From contig JAUTDP010000006.1 in assembly GCA_033439795.1 (NCBI GenBank), positions 868,001 through 932,000 on the forward strand: a DNA stretch of 64,000 bases, written 5' to 3'. The notes under the pieces were generated by a model. The model was not told the origin of the DNA, did no database searches, and saw nothing but the letters and a program-made list of their open reading frames with translations. Source of the stretch: Sordaria brevicollis. Taxonomy: Eukaryota; Ascomycota; Sordariomycetes; Sordariales; Sordariaceae. A program made the position numbers and the translations under genes. Positions 56,180 to 64,000 of the stretch are shown here, piece after piece (position 1 is the stretch's first letter; every line of letters begins with the position of its first letter).

Positions 56180-56856
56180 TGTTAAGATTGGTTTTGTGAA
56201 ACGATTGGGATCGTGAAATAAGTTGATGGTGTGGTGGTGGCTCGTTGATGTGTGTATGAACCGCGGTATAGTTGATGACGTAATCGATTGTCTTTCGAAA
56301 GACTTGTCTCTTAGGAGGTTGGTGTTTACTTCGAAGAATCGAAGTCGAAATATCGTGATGACAGTCAAGTTAGGAAGACAGTAAGAAGGTGAAAAAGAGC
56401 AAAGCAAAGTAAAAGTAAACAAGTCAGTATTGAACAGTTCCCAACGGACCTATTTGTTGACGCAGGACAACGCCCAAATGCCGGCTATACCAAGCCTTAT
56501 TGGATCATTGATTCCTAAAGCGGCTGCGACTCAACCCAGGATAAGTGCGGGCAAGTGGCGCAACCATTGGGTTTCCCCTCGCTGTCAAGTAGATCTGTGG
56601 ACTTTTGCCGAGGCACGTTCGGATCAACGAACCCAATACCAGGAACCTGACGTTCTTGTTTCACTTTGCTGGAAAAAAGTCGATTAGCGTTCCCTAACGC
56701 TGGATGCTTGGCTATGATATCCTACAAGCAATTTGTTTTCTCTACAACGTACATACCGTATAACCCCAGGCCCCGGTCCTTCATGAATTGTTTGTTTGTT
56801 TTGTTCGATCAAAGCAGACTTTACAAAGACCGAGAATAGTACATACCAGCTTCTTT
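56180..56856. other. Intergenic region
   Basis: Promoter of the enoyl-CoA hydratase-like gene and 3' flank of the RBM25-like gene. Confidence 0.5.
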
Positions 56857-59319
56857 TTAAGCGGGCAGACCACGCTTCTCGCTCTCCGTAAAGAAGATCA
56901 CCATCCTCCACAACTTCTTCACCAAATCCTCCGCATCCTCGTCCAGAGCTTCGCCCAGTGTCTCTACCAGCTCAGCGGGCTTCTGGTGCTTGCGAAGATG
57001 CTCCTCCACCACGTCAACAAGGAATTGTTCCTGCACACCAAGATACTCGACGACCTTCTTCTCCACAAAAGGCCGGAGCTTCTCGCTGATGATGGACTCT
57101 TCGAGGTAATCCCACTTGACGTCCCACGCCCAAAGGCCATCCTTGTCCGCAGGAATCTCCTGTGCCAAAGCGCGCACTGCCTTTTGTAGATCCTCCTCCG
57201 ACATGGCCTTGGTGTCGGTAATGGGCTCGAACTTGATGGGAACAAGCTGGCGCTTCGTCGTCTGCTCCTGTTCCTCGTCGTCCAGGAGACCTTCGACTTC
57301 CGCAACTGTTCTACGAGCACCAGCAGAACGCTGAGCTGCCTTTTGGGCCGCTGCGCCGAAGGAAATGGTAAACCTCTGGGGCGCAGCCGGTGCCGCAGCG
57401 GGCCGCCTCTCCATCTCCTCAGCTTGCCGCTCAAGGAAGGAGTCGGCCATGCCCCTCGCATGCTCCATCTCTGCCTCGGCCCTGCGCCTCTCGTCCTCCT
57501 CGGCACGCCTATCCATCTCATCCCGTGCCTGTTCGTCGTTGCGTTCCTGGAGTCGTTTCCTGACCCAGTGCGGGTGGTCGCGGTAGTACATGTGGTGCTT
57601 ACGGCTGGCCTCACGTTCGTCGTCCCAGCTCTTTTCCCTCTCGAGTTGCTCCTCCCTTCTCCTGGCGAACCCTTCGCTTTCCGCCTTCTCACGCTCCTTT
57701 TCGCGTTCGAGAGCAGCGGCGCGCTGGCGTTCACGGTTGACCCATTTCCTCTCGGCTTCCAAGTAGAGCTTCTCCTCCTCTGCCTTCTGCTTGTTGACCT
57801 CGCGCTGGTAGAGTTCGTCGTCGTCCGCATCGGTATCGTCCTCTTCCTTGAAGTTATAACCATTTGATGTACCGCCACCCACAAACTCAACACCTCTGCC
57901 TTGTTGGCCACGAGGTCCTGATGGCGCATTAGGCACACCACGCGGACCAAGCGGAACGTGATTTGAGTTGGCCGTATCCGTAGGCGGGGGTGAATCCAGG
58001 CGTGAAATGCGAGGCGCTCCGTTCCTCTGACGCTCCCTTTCCTCAAACTCCTCTTCCCTCCGCAGACGTTCAAGGTCGCGCTTGTTGCTGCGATCTCTGA
58101 AAGCTGCGATTTCGGCGGCAACTGTTTCGCGCATCTCGGCTGGAATATCCGCCAGCTCGTCCTCCTGAGCGAGGGGAATGTTGACAACCTCGACGTTCTC
58201 TCCGGTCGCATTTGCTCCGTCGGTCATGGTAGTATCTCCGTCTGCGTCCTGTCCGGTGCGAAGACGCGGGTAAAAGAGGTCTCGAACAAACTGCTTGAGG
58301 GCAACCTTGGCCTCACCTAGTTTTGCCTCAAAGGCCGCATCCTCCCCTCTCTCCTCCTTGCGAGACTCGAGGTACTTGGTTGTGTTGGCGTCAACCTCAA
58401 CCTTGAGCTTGACCTTGTCGATATCGGCGGCGAAAGCCTCGTCGTCGTCTTTGGGGGGCTCATTCTCGGTCGGTGTTTGCTTCTTCACGGGGACCTCGAG
58501 ATCTTTGAGTAACTCCACAGCAATAGCTAGCGAATCGGGGTCCTCGTACTGTGCAAAACCAAACAATGCCCCCTTGAAATCTGTCAAGTGCGAGTGGCCT
58601 GAATCCCACCTGCGGAGCCTGCCGACCGTGTTGAGCAGCTTCTGGACGCCCTCCTCGCCGGCGAGGCCATCGGGAATCTTATGCAGGAATATCGTTCGTA
58701 GCCTCTCCTCAGGTGTCGGCGGGACCAGGTTCTGGATGCTCTCGCGCAGCTGAGCACGGGACTGTTCGACGCGATCGGAGCCGAGACCGGGGCGGTTCGC
58801 ACTAGTCGGTGTATGCGAATCCTTTCGGTCGTTGCCCTGGGGCATGCCGGGTTTGTTGGGAAGCGAAGATGCGCCCAGGCGAATGACCGGGGCATTAAAG
58901 TTGATGTTCAAGTTCGGGGGTGGTTGGAACGAGGCAGGTAGGCCGCTTGGTCGATTAGCTTGAGTAGCAGGAGGAGGCTGCTGGACACCAGGAGGTGGTG
59001 CCAATCCGGGGGCAGAGGACATGCCTGGTGGAGGGCCTGGAGACATATCAAGTCAGATACAATAGCCAAGTAAACAAGTCATAATTATTTCGGCGCTGGG
59101 AGCTTACCTAGACCGGGCGGCGGAACCATGCCCGGGGCCATGGGCACACCTGGGTAGGCGGCAAAGGTCGGCGGAGGGCCGTAGGGCGGCGCTACAAACG
59201 AGAAGGTCACTGTTAGTACATGCTTGGCGCAAATGCGACAAGTACCGCAAGCGAAGGAGAGTATAAGATCAAACGCGACGTCGACAATGGGACATACCTC
59301 CATAAGGATTGTACGCCAT
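56857..59319 (-). CDS. RBM25-like splicing factor (RRM plus C-terminal PWI domain)
   Basis: Exons 59319-59298, 59191-59108 and 59036-56857 join in frame to 761 aa, beginning MAYNPYGAPPYGPPP. The order is a Pro/Gly-rich N-terminus, an RNA-recognition motif (about 120-195; RTIFLHKIPDGLAGEEGVQ, ALFGFAQYEDPDSLAIAVE), then a long Glu/Arg/Lys-rich middle predicted to be helical (REEEFEERERQR, RRREEQLEREKSWDDERE). A PWI domain forms the C-terminus (AWDVKWDYLEESIISEKLRP, VEEHLRKHQKPAELVETLG, KKLWRMVIFF). This is the arrangement of human RBM25 and plant and fungal relatives, which work with U1 snRNP in splice-site choice in the nucleus. The gene is divergent from the mitochondrial ribosomal gene. Confidence 0.95.
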
Positions 59320-60095
59320 GGTGATGTTGGGTAGAGTGCTTGTGATGAGAGTTGAGGGGTCGTTTCTGGATAGTCGAAAACTCGGGGTGGTGTAAAGTCG
59401 GAGCGAATCGGTTCAATAACGTCTATGTTTTGTCGTCGACGGTCGAAACGATTGTTCGGCTGTTGATTGTTGGTGGTGCTGGATGGTGGCAGCAGTTTCC
59501 AGTTCAAAAGGTTGAATGGGAATTGTTTGAATGCCTGGTTCAAGTTCGCCAAAACTTCAACCGCCCCGGTCGCTGACTGCGTGGACGCGCACGGCAACTG
59601 CAGCGTCGGTGGATCGCTCCCGGCCAGGAAGTTTAAAGTTCTGGAGTGCCACCCTTGTCAATTGGATGGCATCGTTGCAACCGCGACCAGCTGCGACGCT
59701 GCTCAACTGTGGCGCAAATGAGCCTGATTTTGTGCTTCAGCCACACTAGCAGGTCCTGCCCGTCAGCTGGCGAGGATCACAAGCCACAATCAATCCCGCC
59801 GGTAACTGGGCCGGTGTGAGTGGACGCGCTAGCAGCAGACGCCGGGGCCCCGAACCGTGCCCAGCCCGTCGCTTGGTGGGATGGAGGCTTTGAGATTCTG
59901 AAAATCGACCGCACGATAAGCCGCTGCCCTCTTGTTGCGACCGGACGGAGCAAGTTCGTGACCAATTGAGTGAGTAGCAATCCGACCCTTTTTTCATCAT
60001 ATACTCGGTCGCCTTACCCCGGTGTTCACCATGTTTTCCATCAAGTGACTGACCTGTAGCTTCTTCACCATGTTAAAACAGACACTCTCAGAACC
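59320..60095. promoter_or_regulatory. Divergent promoter region of the RBM25-like and bS21m genes
   Basis: The two start codons are 777 bases apart on opposite strands with no gene between them, so both promoters and leaders must lie here. No specific site was assigned. Confidence 0.6.
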
Positions 60096-60839
60096 ATGGA
60101 GCTCCGTTCAGCACTCCAGTCCGTCTACCGCACGACGGTAGCGGCCGCCTCCGCCGTCGGTCGCCAGCAAGCCTCCTCCTCCTTCTCTACCAGCGCCCGC
60201 GTGCAGTCCTTCCAGCGCCCGAGCAGCCCCTACGTCAAGCCGAGCATCCAGGCCCTCCGCGCATCTCTCTCGAACCGCAAGGCCGCTGCCGCCGGCGCCG
60301 ACGCCAACGCCAGCTCCCCCTCCTCCTCCTCCTCCTCCGCCGCCGCCGGTCTCCCTCCCCGTCCTCCCACGACCTTCAAGGACGACCCTTGGTCGATCGT
60401 CGACGCCATCAACAAGGACAGCGACGCTTCCTCCTCTTCCTCTCCTTCCACCCTTGGCGGTGCCCTTTACTCCTCCAACCCCAGGAAGACCTCCTCGTCG
60501 TTGTCGTCTTCGGGGTCGTCGACCATGCAGACGTGGAACGAGACCGACTTTGAGCTGCGCCACATGGCTCCCCAGCAGGAGCTCAACATCCGCCTCCGCC
60601 CGTCTACGGGCAGGACCTTTTACGTGTCCGGACAGACCGATTTCGCGACCGCGCTGAGGAATCTGAGCAGGGCCTGTGCGCAGAACAACGTGAAGCGCGA
60701 CGTGCGGATGCAGAAGTTCCACGAGCGCCCGGGTCTCAAGAGGAAGAGGCTCAGGAGCGAGAGGTGGAGGGCTCGTTTCAAGATCGGCTTCAAGGCGGCC
60801 GTCAACAGGACGTTCGAGTTGAAGAACCAGGGGTGGTAA
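60096..60839 (+). CDS. mrp21: Mitochondrial small-subunit ribosomal protein bS21m (Mrp21)
   Basis: Single exon, 247 aa. The first 40 residues are Arg/Ser/Ala-rich with no acidic residue after the start region (YRTTVAAASAVGRQQASSS), a mitochondrial import signal. The middle is low-complexity Ser/Ala. The C-terminal 75 residues are the bS21 domain: ELNIRLRPSTGRTFYVSGQ, ALRNLSRACAQNNVKRDVRM, then FHERPGLKRKRLRSERWRAR and FKIGFKAAVNRTFELKNQGW. It belongs to the mitoribosome small subunit. The long N-terminal extension is typical of fungal homologues. Confidence 0.95.
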   Translation: MELRSALQSVYRTTVAAASAVGRQQASSSFSTSARVQSFQRPSSPYVKPSIQALRASLSNRKAAAAGADANASSPSSSSSSAAAGLPPRPPTTFKDDPWSIVDAINKDSDASSSSSPSTLGGALYSSNPRKTSSSLSSSGSSTMQTWNETDFELRHMAPQQELNIRLRPSTGRTFYVSGQTDFATALRNLSRACAQNNVKRDVRMQKFHERPGLKRKRLRSERWRARFKIGFKAAVNRTFELKNQGW

Positions 60840-61304
60840 GAACGATGAGGAAAGATGAAAGACAGGGAGAGAGGGATTTCGCGCGATCCAAGTGGGAGAG
60901 GAAACAATTAGTGATCGGACGACTACCAAGACGATGGCGATGACGATGACCGAAACAAATCTAGACTGGGTTGGGAGGACAGAGCTTTAGAGTCAGTCGC
61001 ATCGATGTATCACCACCCCGAAAAAAACTCCGCGAAGATCAAAAACTTGTACAATATCCGGTCGCGGGTTGTTGCGATTAATGAATGAAAGCCTTGAAAC
61101 ACGAGTCCCCAGGCGATGCCGTGGATAATGGGAAAACACAGCGAGGAAGGAGAAGACAGATATCCCAGGCGTCCTCGCTGACACTCGAAATATGATCATT
61201 GACTGAGGTTGAGATGTTTTCCGAGCATAACTGACATACGGTTCCAGAGCGAAGTACATGTTCATACATAGGCCAATTTCCATGCTCTTTATCGCCCTAT
61301 CCAG
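60840..61304. other. Convergent 3' region between bS21m and HAUS6-like genes
   Basis: Carries the two 3' ends, 465 bases apart. Nothing else was seen. Confidence 0.6.
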
Positions 61305-63827
61305 TTACTCCCACCCCCCAAACCCTCCAAACTTCTCATCCCCCTTCTCAGGCGTCGGACTCATCGCAATCTTGGGCCTACTCCTAAACACAGCATCATA
61401 ATCCACATCCTGTCCCGCACTGAGCAGCTCCTCAGCCAGCAACAGCGCCGAGTTTTCTTCTTCCTCATGTTCTTCGCCCAGGGTAGCAGGGAAGTGTGGA
61501 ACAGACTGGACCTTTCGCCTGCGCTCCGATCTCTTTCTCTCCAATTGAGCCTTCTTTTGGGCGGATTCGAAGTTGGCCATGGACCGCCGGGTGCGGGTCT
61601 CGAGGTCTTCGTAGGTTGATGATGAGCTTACTCCTCCATTATCCGATGGTGTGGCCCCTGGTGTGCTTGCTTTGGATATGCCGTGTCCAGGGCTGGAGAT
61701 GGTGTGTGAGCGTTTGTGAGTCGCTGAGCGGCGGGCAGGTGTGAAGTATGTATCCTCTTCCTCGCCTACTACGTTGGAGTCATCAGCCTGGGGAAGCCGT
61801 CGAGCAAGGGTTAGACGGGTTCGTTCGGCCAGTGACAGGGTGTGTCGTGGTTTGTTTAGCGGCGAAGGTGAGGCCGCATCGACGGATGCCAGGATTTGGT
61901 CAGCTAGTTGTTGTGGTTCAGGAGACGGGTGGAAGCTGTAAGGCTGGCGAGTCTCCTCAGTTGCTGACGAGGGTGGGCGGTTGCTCGAAGATGTACTGCT
62001 CGGTAGGTTTTCTGGTCGTTTCTCTTTTCGGGAGAGCAAAGATGGCCGGCGTGGGAGCGAGGCTGAAGACTGAGACGCTGTTGAGTCAGTGGCCTCTATT
62101 TCTCTTTGCTGGTTTCCTGTTAGGCGAGGAAAGCGTTCCACTGTATCTGGACCGTCATATTGCGAAGGAAAAGTAGCTGATTGTCCTGACTGTGTTGAAG
62201 AGCTCGCAGCGAACCCATCTGAGCGAGCCTGTGCTTCTCCCTGTTCGTAGACACTCTTCAGCTTCTCCAGTATAGGTTGGTATGGCACATCTTCGGCTGT
62301 TGTGAGCTCCCGTCGAACGGTTCTCGAAGGAACTGCGGCAAGGTTCCGTTCGTGATCACTGATATCAGAGATGACCTCCGCATCAGAGACCTGCCGTGGC
62401 GGCTCTCTCGGCTTTTGTAACCAAGATGGAATACTAGATGGCTTGGGGCCGACAACCGACAGCTTCGACTTGAAATCGTCGAGCAAGTCCTTGTAATCAC
62501 CCTGTAGCTCATGAGGCGTTGCAGGTTTCAGGAGAGTAAGCCTTCTCGCCGTCCGGCCGCGGTGTATAGCTTCATGTCCCCTAAGCCGAAGATCAATCCC
62601 CGTCGATTTGGGTTCTGGGATCGACTGCTTAATGGTGGCCTCTTTACTGGTTTTTCCGAACATCTGCTGCCGGAACGTCTGCCATTTCTGGAGTCTTTCC
62701 TTTTGACTGTTCACTCGGTCATTAAGCTCGTCCAGCAGCCAATCTGACTTCTCCTCAAGCTCTGAAGCGCGACCAGTTTGAACGCGGCGCCAGACCTTGT
62801 CAAAAGGCACAGACGCGACACCACCCTTTTGGGAATCCTTATCGCCATGTAAAAGTGTCTCCAGCCACCGCTCGTTACCAGACCAGTTGTTTCGCACAGT
62901 CCTCCATACATCAAGCTTGACGTCATGAGATATTACTTTTCCATCGTTTTGGCGCCTCCTTTGAGCAGCTTGAGCTCGCCGCCGTCGGTCAGCAATAGCT
63001 TGTTCTTTGACCTTCAGCAAGTCTGAAAATTCCCTGTATCTTTCCCTTGTAGCCTTCTTTTCGTTCAAAGTACGGCAGAGGGAGGCTCTGTGGGCGAGAA
63101 TGAGAGCTGTGAGTTCTGATCGGTCGCCCGAGTACCCACGGTTTTCGAGAGCCAGCGCTTGAGCTAGGGCAGGATGCCTTTTTCGTGGATCATGCTTCTG
63201 TTGCTCTGCTACCACTTTTTTGAGCACTGCCGCCGAGAAGACAGCCAGAATTTCCTCCAGCCTCTCACCCTTGCACTCATCGAGCATTGTCTTGCGCACT
63301 ATCGCATCCCGGCCAAGCACGCCATTCTTCTTTGCCTGTTCCAGACTCCGGACGAGGGCGGCACGCAGGTTGAGGGATTGGACATTTTCGAGAGGTGGAA
63401 AGAAAGGCTTGAGCTTGTTCCGGGTTTCTTCGGGGTCCCAAATGTTGAAGAGTTGATAGAGGGCCCATTCAACGCAGTGGATGCGTTTCTTCTGACCTTG
63501 GGCTGCATCTTTTACGCTGAAGGTGGCCTGGTTGATGTCGGGCCAATCCGGGAGCAAGTCCAGATCAAGCAATCGAAGGTTGGTGAGAAATAAGGAGATG
63601 TTGGAAACATGGGAGACATGAGATCCGTTCGAAGTTGAGCTGGTTGATGACGGCGGGGCAGTTGTGCTATTGATGGAGCTGGTGTAAGTGGTGTGACTGG
63701 CATGACTGGTAGCTGAAGCGGTGCTCCGGGAGAATCCTATAGGTTTGCTAAAGCTGCTGCTGCTCGTCCCAGTTGATCGGACAGGTTTGGTGCGAGCGAC
63801 GTTGGAAGATACTTGGTGACTGGCCAT
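61305..63827 (-). CDS. HAUS augmin-like complex subunit 6 N-terminal domain protein
   Basis: Single exon, 840 aa. After a Ser/Thr-rich leader (1-70) comes the HAUS6 N-terminal domain (about 75-300): LFLTNLRLLDLDLLPDWPDI, KKRIHCVEWALYQLFNIWDP, FFPPLENVQSLNLRAALVRS, then KKNGVLGRDAIVRKTMLDEC and a basic coiled-coil-like stretch (ADRRRRAQAAQRRRQNDGKV). The rest is Ser/Pro-rich with short helices, ending in an acidic cluster (LGEEHEEEENSALLLAEELL). Augmin recruits gamma-tubulin complexes to existing microtubules in the spindle. Filamentous fungi keep this complex while budding yeast lacks it. The start is the first Met of the frame. Confidence 0.9.
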   Translation of the reverse strand: MASHQVSSNVARTKPVRSTGTSSSSFSKPIGFSRSTASATSHASHTTYTSSINSTTAPPSSTSSTSNGSHVSHVSNISLFLTNLRLLDLDLLPDWPDINQATFSVKDAAQGQKKRIHCVEWALYQLFNIWDPEETRNKLKPFFPPLENVQSLNLRAALVRSLEQAKKNGVLGRDAIVRKTMLDECKGERLEEILAVFSAAVLKKVVAEQQKHDPRKRHPALAQALALENRGYSGDRSELTALILAHRASLCRTLNEKKATRERYREFSDLLKVKEQAIADRRRRAQAAQRRRQNDGKVISHDVKLDVWRTVRNNWSGNERWLETLLHGDKDSQKGGVASVPFDKVWRRVQTGRASELEEKSDWLLDELNDRVNSQKERLQKWQTFRQQMFGKTSKEATIKQSIPEPKSTGIDLRLRGHEAIHRGRTARRLTLLKPATPHELQGDYKDLLDDFKSKLSVVGPKPSSIPSWLQKPREPPRQVSDAEVISDISDHERNLAAVPSRTVRRELTTAEDVPYQPILEKLKSVYEQGEAQARSDGFAASSSTQSGQSATFPSQYDGPDTVERFPRLTGNQQREIEATDSTASQSSASLPRRPSLLSRKEKRPENLPSSTSSSNRPPSSATEETRQPYSFHPSPEPQQLADQILASVDAASPSPLNKPRHTLSLAERTRLTLARRLPQADDSNVVGEEEDTYFTPARRSATHKRSHTISSPGHGISKASTPGATPSDNGGVSSSSTYEDLETRTRRSMANFESAQKKAQLERKRSERRRKVQSVPHFPATLGEEHEEEENSALLLAEELLSAGQDVDYDAVFRSRPKIAMSPTPEKGDEKFGGFGGWE

Positions 63828-64000
63828 GGTGACATTCTACTTGGGTCCGTTGTATGACACCAAGCGTGTCTTGGTTATTGCTCAAGAAGAGGAGGCTGGA
63901 AGAAGGACAACTTGGAAGTTTAAAAGGAAGGCAGATGGAGCAGGGAGCTAGACCGCATCAGACCCGGAAGGTTGGGAACACGAAGTATTGGCAACGGCAG
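63828..64000. promoter_or_regulatory. Upstream region of the HAUS6-like gene
   Basis: The last 173 bases of the window lie directly 5' of the minus-strand HAUS6-like start, so they should hold its leader and proximal promoter. No motif was assigned. Confidence 0.5.

Noticed and set aside
60108..60929. Minus-strand ORF of 273 codons antisense to bS21m
   Set aside because: Gly/Arg-rich mirror of the ribosomal gene's Ser/Ala codons, with no family resemblance.
1..64000. Dispersed 5S rRNA gene, transposon or RIP-mutated repeat block
   Set aside because: I read for 5S-like internal control sequence, transposase or reverse-transcriptase motifs and strongly AT-biased blocks and found none that held up.

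Overview
The window is fungal nuclear DNA. The genes carry short spliceosomal introns (about 50-270 nt, GT...AG, often with a CTAAC-like branch site). It also holds two dispersed tRNA genes and fungus-only families: a XlnR/Xyr1-type regulator, a HET-domain protein, a bANK factor and a PgxB-type exopolygalacturonase. The N- and C-termini of the large zinc-cluster protein match the Sordariomycete xylanase regulator (XYR1 / XLR-1) almost residue for residue. A Neurospora- or Sordaria-like species is the best guess. From memory, xlr-1 and an exopolygalacturonase gene have near-consecutive locus tags in Neurospora crassa, which fits this layout. No bacterial, plasmid, phage, CRISPR or intact transposon features were seen.

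Layout. 0-2.1 kb: the 3' part of a dynamin-family gene that seems to lack its GTPase domain, then tRNA-Gly(GCC). 2.1-11.1 kb: about 9 kb with no gene I can support. 11.1-15.0 kb: the xylanase regulator and an intron-containing tRNA-Asp(GTC). 15.6-17.9 kb: a HET-domain gene. 18.8-20.4 kb: ribose-phosphate pyrophosphokinase with eight exons. 21.9-24.2 kb: PTEN-like phosphatase. 25.3-26.5 kb: Pom33/TMEM33-like membrane protein with a 16-nt exon. 27.9-29.8 kb: Ser/Ala-rich single-pass membrane protein. 31.0-31.9 kb: rhodanese/Cdc25-like phosphatase. 31.9-38.4 kb: gene-poor. 38.5-39.6 kb: bANK factor (basic region plus ankyrin repeats, no zipper). 42.7-44.1 kb: TauD/TfdA-type dioxygenase. 45.5-48.3 kb: zinc-cluster regulator. 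49.8-50.6 kb: GNAT acetyltransferase. 51.1-52.4 kb: GPI-type Ser/Thr-rich surface protein. 52.5-54.0 kb: exopolygalacturonase. 54.8-56.2 kb: enoyl-CoA hydratase with an unusual repeat insertion. 56.9-59.3 kb: RBM25-like splicing factor. 60.1-60.8 kb: mitochondrial ribosomal protein bS21m. 61.3-63.8 kb: HAUS6-like augmin subunit.

The genes are mostly unrelated housekeeping and regulatory functions and do not form one pathway or an obvious biosynthetic cluster. The only thematic link is plant cell-wall use: a xylan regulator and a pectin-degrading exo-enzyme about 38 kb apart. The points most worth a second look are the repeat expansion inside the enoyl-CoA hydratase, the GTPase-less dynamin, the zipper-less bANK factor, the Thr-rich insertion beside the PTEN active site, and the tRNA-Asp intron that carries a B-box-like motif. 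I found no convincing new multi-gene system.
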